DNA from: CAWFMO01 sp963817065
GTDB lineage: Bacteria; Actinomycetota; Thermoleophilia; Solirubrobacterales; 70-9
Direction of reading: 5' to 3'
Assembly: GCA_963817065.1 (NCBI GenBank)
Contig: CAWFMO010000001.1
Coordinates: forward strand, 1,302,001-1,366,000
Length of the DNA stretch: 64,000 nucleotides
This document shows positions 25,326 through 33,874 of this stretch, piece after piece; positions within the stretch are counted from its first letter, which is position 1; every line of letters begins with the position of its first letter. The notes beneath the pieces are model-generated. The model worked only from the letters and a program-made list of their open reading frames with translations, did not search any database and had not been told where the DNA came from. A program made the position numbers and the translations under genes.

Positions 25326-25676
25326 CTATCCGGAGCGGTGCGAGACGACGTTGATCGTCGTGCCGCTCGGGTCGCGGAGCATGAAGCGCCGCACGCCCCA
25401 CTCCTCGTCGCGGATCGGATAGGCGATCTCGTGCCCGAGCTCGACCGCCTTGGCGTGGACCGCGTCGACGTCGTCGACCCCGATCGAGATCCCCGGCGCG
25501 GCCGGGTCGTCGCTGCTGATGATCGTTATCTGGACCGACGGGTTGTCCGGCGCGGCCACGGTCATGACCCAGCCGAGGTCCATCGCGACCTCGAAGCCGA
25601 ACAGGTCGACGAAGAAGTCGCGGGTCTCGTCGGGCTGATCGGATCGGATGTTGGGAACGGCTCTGTCGATCGCCAT
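25326..25676 (-). CDS. Glyoxalase/bleomycin-resistance family protein
   Basis: A 116-residue vicinal-oxygen-chelate protein: DRAVPNIRSDQPDETRDFFVDLFGFEV, then FMLRDPSGTTINVVSHR. The usual first metal-ligand histidine is replaced (PNIRS), so a catalytic glyoxalase I is unlikely; a binding or isomerase role is possible. The ATG at 25676 is set by a TATAAG box at 25688-25683, 6 nt upstream. It diverges from the zincin gene across a 64-nt gap. Confidence 0.8.
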   Translation of the reverse strand: MAIDRAVPNIRSDQPDETRDFFVDLFGFEVAMDLGWVMTVAAPDNPSVQITIISSDDPAAPGISIGVDDVDAVHAKAVELGHEIAYPIRDEEWGVRRFMLRDPSGTTINVVSHRSG

Positions 25677-25682
25677 CGTGGA

Positions 25683-25733
25683 CTTATATCGAGGGGGGAT
25701 TCGCGCGGGCCGGACTGGCCGCCTCTCTACCCT
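25683..25733. promoter_or_regulatory. Compact divergent pair of leaderless promoters
   Basis: On the minus strand TATAAG (25688-25683) lies 6 nt before ATG 25676. On the plus strand TACCCT (25728-25733) lies 7 nt before ATG 25741. The two -10 boxes are about 40 bp apart, so their -35 regions must overlap and the two genes may compete for polymerase. Confidence 0.5.
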
Positions 25734-25740
25734 CTGTCTG

Positions 25741-26313
25741 ATGAGAGAGGCCCTCGGTCCACCGCTGCGAGCAGCCGCGCTGACCGCGTTCTTCGCGGGT
25801 CTGTTGCTGCTCGTGCTCAACCCGCCGTCGCTCGCGGGGCTCGGCGACCTGATCGCGCTGATCGCCGGCGCGATCGCGATCGCGCTGCTGACCGCGTGGG
25901 TGACCGTGATGCTGATCGGCGAGGAGGTGCCCGAGCCCGAGTTCCGGCGGCTCGTGGATCGCAGCGAGGCGCTCGCCTCGATGCCGCCCCCCGAGCGGCC
26001 GCCGAGCGAGTTCGACGAGCTCGTGATGGAGGCGCTCGACGCCCTGCCTCAGAAGTTCCTCGACGTTCTGCTCGAGACGCCGGTCGTGATCTCGAACCGC
26101 GGCCACGAGTACCACGCCTACGGGCATTACATCGGCGGGACGATCGCCCGCGACCACTTCCCGGACCGGATCGTGATCTACGAGGACACGCTGACTCGCG
26201 ACTTCGGTCACGACCCCGAGCTGCTGCGCGCGCAGGTCACCCGGACCGTGCGCCACGAGGTCGCCCACCACCTCGGCTGGGACGAGCCCGGGGTCCGGGG
26301 CCTCGGTCTCTAG
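25741..26313 (+). CDS. Membrane-anchored zincin-like metallopeptidase family protein
   Basis: A 190-residue protein joining two N-terminal hydrophobic segments (LTAFFAGLLLLVLN and LIALIAGAIAIALLTAWVTV) to a Zincin_1-type domain. The domain has FDELVMEALDALPQKFLDVL, FPDRIVIYEDTLTRDFGHDPELLRAQV, and the zinc motif HEVAHHLG near residue 172. Zincin_1 proteins are usually soluble and about 120 residues, so the membrane part is notable. Substrate unknown. TACCCT at 25728-25733 supports the ATG at 25741. Confidence 0.82.
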   Translation: MREALGPPLRAAALTAFFAGLLLLVLNPPSLAGLGDLIALIAGAIAIALLTAWVTVMLIGEEVPEPEFRRLVDRSEALASMPPPERPPSEFDELVMEALDALPQKFLDVLLETPVVISNRGHEYHAYGHYIGGTIARDHFPDRIVIYEDTLTRDFGHDPELLRAQVTRTVRHEVAHHLGWDEPGVRGLGL

Positions 26314-26316
26314 CCG

Positions 26317-27315
26317 CTAGCCCGTCGGCTCGGCGTAATCGGCGAGGAACTCGTCGATCAACCGGTTGAAGCGCTGCGGGCGCTCGACCATCGGCAGGTG
26401 GCCGCAGCGGTCGAAGACGACCATCTCGGCGTTCTCGCCGATCAGGCGCTCGTAGATCGGTCCGGCGGGGGAGGGGACGACGCGGTCCTGGCGGCCCCAG
26501 ACGATCAGCGTCGGGACCTCGATCTCGACCAGCCGGTCGCGGATGTTGTAGCCCATGAGCGTGACCAGGGCGTCGTAGAAGCCCTCGGCCCGCAGCGCCG
26601 GCTCGGTGACCTCGTAGAGCAACTCGGGGCGCAGCGAACGCGGGTCGTGGACGAGCCCGCGGTAGGCGAGGTGGCGCAGCCGCGAGCGCCGCAACCCCTC
26701 CATCCGGTACTTGAACACGATCGGGGTCGCGGCCCTCATCATCCGCCCGGCGACCGCGACCGGCTCGCGCCGCGCCCGCGCCCAGGTCACGCCCGCCGCC
26801 GAGACCAGAGTCAGGTTCTCGACCCGGTCGGGCTCGTTGATCGTCAGCTCGGTCGCGATGAAGCCGCCGAGCGAGCTGCCGATCACCGCGGCGGAGTCGA
26901 TCCCGAGCTTCTCGCAGAAGTCGCGCAGGAAGCGCCCGTAGGCCGGGACCGAGATCTCCCAGTGCGGCATCGGGCTGGCGCCGAAGCCGGGGAGGTCGAG
27001 CGCGATCACGCGGTGGCGCTTGGCCATGTGGGGGATCGTCTCGAGCCAGTTCTGCCACGAGCCGCCGAGCCCGTGGACGAGCAGCACCGGCGAGCCGTGA
27101 CCGAGCTCGACGTAGTTGGCCTCGGCGCCGACGACGTCGACGCTGCGCAGGTGCTCGCGCCAGTCGATTTCCAGCCACTCGGCGTCCGGGTTGCCGTAGG
27201 GGTCGGGGCCGTCGGCCGGGGTGGCGGCGGGGACCTCCGCGAGCGGGTTGATCAGCTTCGCCGCCCCGCGCAGCTCTTCGCTCCAGGGGCGCGGCTCATG
27301 GGCCACGTCCGTCAT
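26317..27315 (-). CDS. Alpha/beta hydrolase
   Basis: A 332-residue alpha/beta hydrolase with VLLVHGLGGSWQNW (oxyanion hole), nucleophile elbow VIGSSLGG, acid in VWGRQDRVV and catalytic histidine in RCGHLPMVERP. The catalytic triad is complete. The N-terminal about 70 residues lack recognised motifs. The substrate is unknown; epoxide, ester or haloalkane hydrolases share this layout. The ATG overlaps the stop of the preceding cyclo-ligase-like gene (ATGA), so the two form an operon. Confidence 0.87.
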   Translation of the reverse strand: MTDVAHEPRPWSEELRGAAKLINPLAEVPAATPADGPDPYGNPDAEWLEIDWREHLRSVDVVGAEANYVELGHGSPVLLVHGLGGSWQNWLETIPHMAKRHRVIALDLPGFGASPMPHWEISVPAYGRFLRDFCEKLGIDSAAVIGSSLGGFIATELTINEPDRVENLTLVSAAGVTWARARREPVAVAGRMMRAATPIVFKYRMEGLRRSRLRHLAYRGLVHDPRSLRPELLYEVTEPALRAEGFYDALVTLMGYNIRDRLVEIEVPTLIVWGRQDRVVPSPAGPIYERLIGENAEMVVFDRCGHLPMVERPQRFNRLIDEFLADYAEPTG

Positions 27316-28034
27316 GCGTAGCCCATCCGCTCGAGGATCGGGATCTCGCGGATCTGCGGCGGCTGGAGGTGGTCCCAGAGGATGCCGCGCGGGCGCTCGT
27401 ACTGGCGCTCGACCTCGATCGCCGCGCGCGGGGTCGCGATCAGGTCGACCGGCAGGTCGTGGTCGATCACCGGCAGGTGCTCGCGCAGGATCTGGATCGG
27501 GTGCACGGTCGTCGCGACGGTCGTGTGGTCGTCGATCTTGCCGGCGTCGATCAGCAGCCCGTATTCGAGGTCGGAGTAGCCGCCGCCCTTGCCGATCCGC
27601 GCGCCGCTGAGGTTGACCGCGACCGACCCGCAGAGGACGAAGTCGATCTCGGGCAGCTCCTCCTCGGCGACGATCTGGCCGTGGCGCAGCGCGCCCTTGA
27701 TCGTCGCCGCCTCGCGAACCTGCTTCTTGTTCAGCTTCCTCGGGTCGAGCAGGCGGAACGGATGCGTGTCGCGGAGCTTCGGCACCGCCATGATCAGCGT
27801 CTTTCCCTCCTCGAGCGCCGCGCGGCGGACGTGGGTCTGGGGCGAGTCGGGGTTGACCTTGACCACCTGGGCGCGCTTCCAGAGCCGGTGCGCGGTCAGC
27901 TTCTCGGAGGCGAGCTTGGCGCCGGCGAAGTTCGGGATCCGGCCCTCGGCGCCGGGAAAGCGCGAGACCCCCTCGCGGTCCATCGCCTTCCAGACGGCGC
28001 GCCGGACCTGGTCCTTGCTGCGCACTCTGGTCAC
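27312..28034 (-). CDS. 5-formyltetrahydrofolate cyclo-ligase-like protein
   Basis: A 240-residue MTHFS-family protein. The signature region SGARIGKGGGYSDLEYGLL matches the phosphate/folate-binding loop of 5-formyl-THF cyclo-ligase, and TTVHPIQILREHLPVIDHD resembles the C-terminal motif. It is longer than the classic enzyme (about 190 residues) and belongs to the broader MTHFS-domain group, some members of which have no proven cyclo-ligase activity. The start is GTG at 28034; a TAATAT element about 35 nt upstream suggests a short leader. It is the first gene of a two-gene unit. Confidence 0.75.
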   Translation of the reverse strand: MTRVRSKDQVRRAVWKAMDREGVSRFPGAEGRIPNFAGAKLASEKLTAHRLWKRAQVVKVNPDSPQTHVRRAALEEGKTLIMAVPKLRDTHPFRLLDPRKLNKKQVREAATIKGALRHGQIVAEEELPEIDFVLCGSVAVNLSGARIGKGGGYSDLEYGLLIDAGKIDDHTTVATTVHPIQILREHLPVIDHDLPVDLIATPRAAIEVERQYERPRGILWDHLQPPQIREIPILERMGYA

Positions 28035-28181
28035 CCCTCGCTGGTCGTCCGCGCGCTCACCGCGGGGATATTAGGTCGAGCCCGCGCTCCGGGCCTGTCA
28101 AAATGGGTTCCGCAAACGGGCTTGCGCCTGGATGCGCGCTCGCAGGGAACGGGTGCCGCCCTTCGTAGACTTATGGACAAC

Positions 28182-29220
28182 GTGAGCCGAGCAGCCAAAC
28201 TATCGCTCGCCGTCGTAGGCGTCTTCGTCCTGCTTTCAGTCGGCGGGGCGTTCGCCTACGACTCGGCGAAGCAGGACGAGATCGCTCCGGGCATCCGCGT
28301 CGCGGGGGTCGAGGTCGGCGGCCACGACAAGGAGGAGGCCCGCCGGCTCCTGAACGAGGACGTCGTCGTCCCGCTCATGCGCCCGGTGCGGGTCAAGTTC
28401 GAGGGCGAGTTCTACGAGTTGACGCCCGAGGACGTCGGCATGGAGACCGACGTCGAGGCGATGCTCGACGAGGCCGTCGACGCGAGCCGTCAGGGCGGCC
28501 TGCCCCAGCGCCTCGTGCGCTACGCGACCGACGGCGAGGTCGCCAGGGACCTGCCGCCGAGGATCAGCTACTCGCAGAAGGAGCTCGAGGACGGCGTCGC
28601 CGAGATCGCCGACAAGATCAACCGCGACCCGGTCGACGCGAGCATCGAGCCGACCGCTTCGTCGATCACCCCGACCGAGGGCCAGGACGGGATCGAGGTC
28701 GACTCCGACGAGCTGCTCGCAGACGTCGAGACCGCGCTCCAGGATGGCTCGGGGGACCGCCAGGTGCGCGCCCGAGACCAGTCGCGTCCCGCCGGAGGTC
28801 ACGACCGACCAGCTCGCCGCGAAGTACCCGACCTACGTGACGATCGATCGCGCGAACTACGAGCTGATCCTCTGGAAGAACCTGAAGAAGAAGAAGACCT
28901 ACTCGATCGCGGTCGGCCAGGCGGGCCTCGAGACGCCCACCGGCCTCTACACCGTCAACGACAAGCAGGTCGACCCGACCTGGCACGTCCCGACCTCCGA
29001 CTGGGCCGGCGACCTCGCCGGACAGTCGATCCCGCCCGGTCCCAGCAACCCGCTCAAGGCGCGCTGGATCGGGATCTACGACGGCGCCGGAGTCCACGGG
29101 ACCGACGACGTCAGCTCGCTCGGGACCAGCGCATCGCACGGCTGCGTGCGGATGGCGGTTCCGGACGTGATCGAGCTCTTCGACAAGGTCCCGCTCGGGA
29201 CCCCGCTCTACGTCGGCTGA
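28182..29220 (+). CDS. L,D-transpeptidase with peptidoglycan-binding domain, frameshifted
   Basis: The first frame gives a signal anchor (LSLAVVGVFVLLSVGGAFAY) and a VanW-type peptidoglycan-binding domain (GIRVAGVEVGGHDKEEARRL). The second frame gives a YkuD domain with ATSASHGCVR-type motif (SASHGCVRM) and the family strands YVTIDRANYELILWK. The frames switch around GTGCGCGCCC at 28764-28773; one extra CG restores a 346-residue protein. GTG at 28182 is preferred to ATG at 28173 because TAGACT at 28166-28171 is 10 nt upstream of the GTG. It should make 3-3 cross-links if intact. Confidence 0.85.
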
Positions 29221-29278
29221 GACCCTGCAGGCGTCCGCGGCGCGAAGGCGTCGCGCGAGCGGTGGCGAACTGATTCAG

Positions 29279-30166
29279 ATGAACTGGAGCGAGGCGCTCG
29301 CCGGCTATGACCAGGAGCTCGGCGGCCGCGGGGCGGCCGCGAGCACCCGGCGCGCCTACGCCGGCGACGTCGGCCAGCTCGCCGAATGGGCGGAGGAGCT
29401 CGAGCGCGCACCGCGCGAGATCGTCTACCGCGACCTGCGCCGCTACGCGGCCCATCTCTCCGAGTCCGGCGCCTCGAAGGCGACCGTCGCCCGCAAGCTC
29501 GCCTCGATCCGCGGCCTCTACGAGTTCCTGCTGCGCCGCGGCGAGGTCGCGCAGAACCCCGCCGACCTGCTGAGCTCGCCGAAGCTCGACCAGAAGCTTC
29601 CCCGGGTCCTCGATCGCGCCGAGATGGAGGCGCTGCTCGAGAAGATCCCCGCGCGGACCCCGCTCGAGATCCGCGACCGGGCGATCTTCGAGCTCGCCTA
29701 TTCGTGCGGGCTTCGCTGCGAGGAGATCACCTCGCTCGACCTCGGCTCGCTCGAGTTCGACTCCGAGCAGCTCAGGGTGACCGGCAAGGGCTCGAAGACG
29801 CGGATCGTCCCCGTCGGCGAGCCCGCACAGCGCGCCGTCGCGCGCTACCTCGAGCGCGCGCGCCACTCGCTGCTCGACGAACCCTCCGAGCCGGCGCTCT
29901 TCATCTCGAAGTCCGGTCGCCGGCTCTCGCCGTCGGACATCCGCCGCCGGCTCGCGAAGTGGGTCCGCGAGGCGGCGATCGCCGGCGGCGTCACCCCGCA
30001 CGCGTTGCGCCACAGCTTCGCCACCCACCTGCTCGAGGGCGGCGCCGGGCTGCGACAGATCCAGGAGATGCTCGGCCACGCGAGCGTCTCGACAACCCAG
30101 ATCTACACGCGCGTCGAGCCGTCGTGGCTGCGCTCGCAGTACGCTCGCAGTCATCCCCGCGCCTAA
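29279..30166 (+). CDS. Tyrosine recombinase XerC/XerD
   Basis: A 295-residue Xer-type recombinase that resolves chromosome dimers at dif. The N-terminal SAM-like domain precedes a catalytic domain with R146 (CGLRCEE), K170/K173, H241-x-x-R244 (HALRH), H267 (LGHAS) and nucleophile Y276 (IYTRV). Length and motifs are those of XerC/XerD rather than a phage integrase. It sits immediately before the WhiG-type sigma gene, an arrangement known from other actinobacteria. Whether it is XerC or XerD cannot be decided from sequence alone. Confidence 0.93.
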   Translation: MNWSEALAGYDQELGGRGAAASTRRAYAGDVGQLAEWAEELERAPREIVYRDLRRYAAHLSESGASKATVARKLASIRGLYEFLLRRGEVAQNPADLLSSPKLDQKLPRVLDRAEMEALLEKIPARTPLEIRDRAIFELAYSCGLRCEEITSLDLGSLEFDSEQLRVTGKGSKTRIVPVGEPAQRAVARYLERARHSLLDEPSEPALFISKSGRRLSPSDIRRRLAKWVREAAIAGGVTPHALRHSFATHLLEGGAGLRQIQEMLGHASVSTTQIYTRVEPSWLRSQYARSHPRA

Positions 30167-30187
30167 GGAGAGGACGGAGAGACGCGG

Positions 30188-30967
30188 ATGAAGACCGGTG
30201 TCAAAGAGTTCGAGCTGCGTGAGCTCTGGAAGCGCTACAAGGATCAGGAGGATCTCAGCGCCCGCGAACGGCTCGTCGTCGCCTACTCGCCGCTGGTCAA
30301 GTACGTAGCCGGGCGCACCGGCGCCGGGCTGCCCTCGCACGTCGATGACGCCGACCTGATCTCTTACGGGATGATCGGGCTGATCGAGGCGATGGACCGC
30401 TACGACCCCTCGCGCGAGGTCCGCTTCGAGACCTTCGCGATGCAGCGGATCCGCGGCGCGATAATCGACGCGCTGCGCTCGCTCGACTGGGTGCCGCGCT
30501 CGGTCCGCTCTCGCGCCCGCGACATCGAGAAGGCGAACGCGAAGCTCGAGCACGAGCTCGGCCGCGTCCCGACCGACGAGGAGCTCGCCGCGAAGCTCGA
30601 GCTCGACCCCGAGGAGCTCCAGGACGCGCTGCTCTCGATCGCCAACTCCTCGATCCTCGCGCTCGAGGAGCTCTGGATGGTCCCCGACTCCTCCGGCGAC
30701 GGCGTCTCGCTGATCGACACGATCGAGGACCCCGCCGCCCCTGACCCCCAGGCTCGCCTCGACCGCGCCGACGTCCGCGAGCAGCTCGTCGACGCGATCC
30801 AGACCCTGCCCGAGCGCGAGACGCTCGTGATCTCGCTCTATTACTTCGAGAGCCTCACCCTGCGCGAGATCGGCCAGGTCCTGGGCGTCACCGAGTCGCG
30901 CGTCTCCCAGCTCCACTCGAAGGCCGTGCTGCGCCTGCGCTCGCGGCTCAGCTCAAGTCCCGCTTAG
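30188..30967 (+). CDS. FliA/WhiG-type RNA polymerase sigma factor
   Basis: A 259-residue sigma-70 group 3 factor. Region 2 has LVKYVAGRTGAGLPSHVDDADLISYGMIGLIEAMDRYDP and FETFAMQRIRGAIIDALRSLDWVPR. Region 3 follows (NAKLEHELGRVPTDEEL), and region 4 contains LPERETLVISLYYFESLTLREIGQVLGVTESRVSQLHSKA. Such factors direct motility genes (FliA) or aerial growth (WhiG). No flagellar gene is nearby. AAGGAGAGG lies about 14 nt upstream of the ATG. The Xer gene ends 22 nt earlier. Confidence 0.92.
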   Translation: MKTGVKEFELRELWKRYKDQEDLSARERLVVAYSPLVKYVAGRTGAGLPSHVDDADLISYGMIGLIEAMDRYDPSREVRFETFAMQRIRGAIIDALRSLDWVPRSVRSRARDIEKANAKLEHELGRVPTDEELAAKLELDPEELQDALLSIANSSILALEELWMVPDSSGDGVSLIDTIEDPAAPDPQARLDRADVREQLVDAIQTLPERETLVISLYYFESLTLREIGQVLGVTESRVSQLHSKAVLRLRSRLSSSPA

Positions 30968-30991
30968 CGGCCGGATATATAGTCCGCGGTC

Positions 30992-33082
30992 GTGCCCCAC
31001 AAGGCCGCAGACCGGATTCGCAACGTCGCTCTGATCGGGCACCGCGGCTCGGGCAAGACCTCTTTGCACGAAGCGCTGCTCTTCGAGGCCGGCGCTACCA
31101 AGCGGCTCGGCAGGGTGGAGGACGGGACCACGGTCTCCGACTTCGAGGACGACGAGCAGGAGCGCCAGATGTCGATCGGCGCCACCGTCGCTTCGTTCGA
31201 GTACGCCGACCGCAAGATCAACCTCGTCGACACCCCGGGCGACCCGAGCTTCGTCGCCGACACGATCGGCGCCCTGCGCGTCGCCGACTCCGCCGTCGTC
31301 GTCGTCAACGCGGTGATGGGGGTCGAGGTCAACACCGAGCGCCTCTGGGCCCGCGCCGACAAGGAGGGCCTCTCGCGGCTGCTGTTCGTCAACATGCTCG
31401 ACCGCGAGCGGGCCGATTTCTTCCGCGCGCTCGACTCGCTCAAGGCGGCGTTCGGCCCGCACGTGATCGCGACGGAGATCCCGATCGGCAGCGAGCACGA
31501 GGTCAAGGGCGTGATCGACTTGATTGACATGAAGGCGTTCGTCGCGCAGGGGGAAGGCCGCGGGGCGCCGGCGCCGGAGGAGATCCCCGAGGATCTCGCA
31601 GAGCCGGCGCAGGAGTACCGCGAGAAGCTGATGGACGAGGTGGCCGAGAACTCCGACTCGCTGATGGAGCGCTACCTCGAGGGCGAGGAGATCGACCACG
31701 ACGAGATCGTCACCGTGCTCAAGCAGGGCGTCACCGACGGCAAGGTCTTTCCGGTCACCTGCGGCGTCGCGACCAAGAACCTCGGCACGACGCGGCTGCT
31801 CCAGGCGCTGGTCGAGGACCTGCCCTCGCCGGCGATGCGCGGCGCGGTGACCGCCGTCGACCCCGACGGCGAGGAGATCGCGATCGAGCCCGACGAGGAG
31901 GGCCCCGCGGTCGCCTACGTGTTCAAGACCTTGGCCGATCCCTACGCGGGTCGACTGAATCTGTTCCGCGTGCTCTCCGGCGTCGTCAGGTCCGATTCGC
32001 ACGTGCTCAACACGACCAAGGGCGCCAAGGAGCGGATGGGCCACCTGACCGTCTCGGTCGGCAAGGAGCACGAGCAGGTGACCGAGCTCGGCGCCGGCGA
32101 CATCGGCGCGGTCGGCAAGCTCAAGGAGACCCACGCCGGCGACGTGCTCGCCGAGAAGGAGTCGGCGGCGCGCTTCACGCCGCTCGAGCTACCGGCGCCG
32201 GTGATGGCGTTCGCCTTCGAGCCCAAGACCAAGGGCGACGAGGAGAAGGCCGCGAACGCGATCCGCCGGCTCTCCGAGGAGGACCCGACGCTCGACGTCC
32301 ACCGCGACCCCCAGACGGGCGAGCAGATCATCGCCGGGCTGACCCAGATCCACGTCGAGGTGATGGTCGACCGGATGAAGAGCCGCTACGGCGCCGAGAT
32401 CGAGCTCCACCCGCCGCGCGTGCCCTACCTCGAGACGATCCGCAAGCCCGCCAAGGCCCACGGCCGCTACAAGAAGCAGACCGGCGGCCGCGGCCAGTTC
32501 GGCGACTGCCACATCGAGATCGAGCCCGCCGCGACCGGAACCGGCTTCGAGTTCGAGGACAAGATCAAGGGCGGCGTGATCCCGAAGGGCTTCATCCCCG
32601 CGGTCAAGAAGGGAATCGGCGAGGCGATGCAGCGCGGCGAGCTCGCCGGCTACCCGGTCAAGGACGTCACCGTGCGGCTCGTCGACGGCTCACACCACGC
32701 CGTCGACTCCTCCGAGAACGCGTTCAAGGTCGCGGGCTCGATGGCCTGGAAGAAGGCGATGGCCGACGCCGGCGCGGTCCTGCTCGAGCCGATCATGGAG
32801 CTGACCGTGAACGTCCCCGAGGAGGCGGTCGGCGACGTGATCGGCGACCTCAACTCTCGCCGCGGGCATCCGCTGGGCATGGAGTCGAAGGGGGCCTCGA
32901 CCGAGATCAAGGCCGAGGTCCCGATGGCCGAGGTGCTCGACTACGCGCCCGAGCTGCGCGCGATCACCGGCGGGCGCGGCGACTACACGATGGAGTTCGT
33001 GCGCCACGACGAGCTCCCGTCGCACCTCGCCGAGAAGGTGATCGCCGAGGCGGCCTCCTCGGACGAGGTCCGGGCCGCCTAG
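30992..33082 (+). CDS. EF-G paralogue (FusA2/EF-G2-like GTPase)
   Basis: A 696-residue translational GTPase with EF-G domains I-V. G1 is GHRGSGKTS (16-24) rather than GHIDAGKTT and G3 is DTPGDPSF. The guanine-specificity motif is NMLDRE, where the usual NKxD lysine is Met. Domain IV (GGRGQFGDCHIEI to FIPAVKKGIGEAM) and domain V are complete. These features place it among EF-G2-like proteins, not the housekeeping fusA of the str operon. Its function is unclear; related proteins affect ribosome recycling or stress translation. A TATAGT box at 30978-30983 is 8 nt from the GTG start. Confidence 0.9.
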   Translation: MPHKAADRIRNVALIGHRGSGKTSLHEALLFEAGATKRLGRVEDGTTVSDFEDDEQERQMSIGATVASFEYADRKINLVDTPGDPSFVADTIGALRVADSAVVVVNAVMGVEVNTERLWARADKEGLSRLLFVNMLDRERADFFRALDSLKAAFGPHVIATEIPIGSEHEVKGVIDLIDMKAFVAQGEGRGAPAPEEIPEDLAEPAQEYREKLMDEVAENSDSLMERYLEGEEIDHDEIVTVLKQGVTDGKVFPVTCGVATKNLGTTRLLQALVEDLPSPAMRGAVTAVDPDGEEIAIEPDEEGPAVAYVFKTLADPYAGRLNLFRVLSGVVRSDSHVLNTTKGAKERMGHLTVSVGKEHEQVTELGAGDIGAVGKLKETHAGDVLAEKESAARFTPLELPAPVMAFAFEPKTKGDEEKAANAIRRLSEEDPTLDVHRDPQTGEQIIAGLTQIHVEVMVDRMKSRYGAEIELHPPRVPYLETIRKPAKAHGRYKKQTGGRGQFGDCHIEIEPAATGTGFEFEDKIKGGVIPKGFIPAVKKGIGEAMQRGELAGYPVKDVTVRLVDGSHHAVDSSENAFKVAGSMAWKKAMADAGAVLLEPIMELTVNVPEEAVGDVIGDLNSRRGHPLGMESKGASTEIKAEVPMAEVLDYAPELRAITGGRGDYTMEFVRHDELPSHLAEKVIAEAASSDEVRAA

Positions 33083-33084
33083 CC

Positions 33085-33462
33085 GTGGAGCTGATCCACA
33101 CCTGCTACCGGATCGGCGACATCGATCGCTCGGTCGACTTCTACGAGGCGCTCGGCTTCGACGAGATCAGCCGGATGAACCTCGGCGACGAGGCGATCAA
33201 CGTGTTCATGAACATCCCCGGCGACGGCGAGAAGCCGAAGCTCGAGCTGACCTACAACCACGGCGTCGACTCCTACGAGCTCGGCACCGGCTACAACCAC
33301 ATCGCGCTTGCGGTCGACGACCTCGACGCGAAGCTCGCCGAGCTGGCCGAGAAGGGGATCGAGCCCGAGAAGCCGCCCTACACCGTGGGCGATCACGGCA
33401 CGCGGATCTGCTTCGTCCGCGACCCTGACGGCTACCGCGTCGAGCTCATTCACAGCCCCTGA
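33085..33462 (+). CDS. gloA: Lactoylglutathione lyase (glyoxalase I)
   Basis: A 125-residue glyoxalase I-like protein with all four metal ligands: H5 (LIHTCYR), E54 (LELTYN), H72 (GYNHIAL) and E120 (YRVELIH). It detoxifies methylglyoxal conjugates, probably with mycothiol or another thiol rather than glutathione in this lineage (inference). The GTG start follows the EF-G paralogue by 2 nt, so it is co-transcribed. Its stop overlaps the putative CTG start of the next gene. Confidence 0.88.
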   Translation: MELIHTCYRIGDIDRSVDFYEALGFDEISRMNLGDEAINVFMNIPGDGEKPKLELTYNHGVDSYELGTGYNHIALAVDDLDAKLAELAEKGIEPEKPPYTVGDHGTRICFVRDPDGYRVELIHSP

Positions 33463-33872
33463 GCAAGGGCATCGACAAGGCGATCGTCCACGTCGACGGC
33501 GGGGCGAGGGGCAACCCGGGCCCGGCCGCCGCCGCGGCCGTGCTCAGCGCCCCCGACGGCGAGCTGATCGACAGCCGCGGCGAGCTGCTCGGCCCGGCGA
33601 CCAACAACGTCGCCGAGTACCGGGCGATGCTGCTCGGGATCGCGCTCGCAAAGGAACACGGCGCCCGCGAGCTCGAGCTGATCGGCGATTCGGAGCTGGT
33701 CGTGCGCCAGATCCGCGGCGAGTGGAAGATCAAGAACGCGCCGCTCCGCGAGCTGCGCGCCGAGGTCGTCCGCGAGCTCGAGTCCTTCGACTCCTGGTCG
33801 GCGCGCAACGTTCGCCGCGAGCAGAACGAGGCCGCCGACGCCCTCGTGAACGAGACGCTCGACGCGGCCTGA
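33459..33872 (+). CDS. Ribonuclease HI-like protein, probable CTG start
   Basis: A 137-residue RNase HI fold of the actinobacterial/archaeal type: IVHVDGGARGNPGPAAAA (catalytic D13), NNVAEYRAMLLGI (Glu) and LIGDSELVVRQIRGEWKIKN (Asp). The C-terminus has REQNEAADALVNETL. Removing the first motif would destroy the active site, and the only start that keeps it is CTG at 33459, overlapping the gloA stop as CTGA. GTG at 33540 would lose the catalytic Asp. It may remove RNA-DNA hybrids alongside RNase HII at 14428. Confidence 0.85.
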   Translation: MSKGIDKAIVHVDGGARGNPGPAAAAAVLSAPDGELIDSRGELLGPATNNVAEYRAMLLGIALAKEHGARELELIGDSELVVRQIRGEWKIKNAPLRELRAEVVRELESFDSWSARNVRREQNEAADALVNETLDAA

Positions 33873-33874
33873 GC

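Noticed and set aside
29279..30166. Phage integrase or integrated element
   Set aside because: Length and motifs are those of XerC/XerD, no attachment repeats or phage genes flank it, and the sigma-factor neighbour is a normal chromosomal arrangement. The nearest tRNA gene lies several kilobases away.
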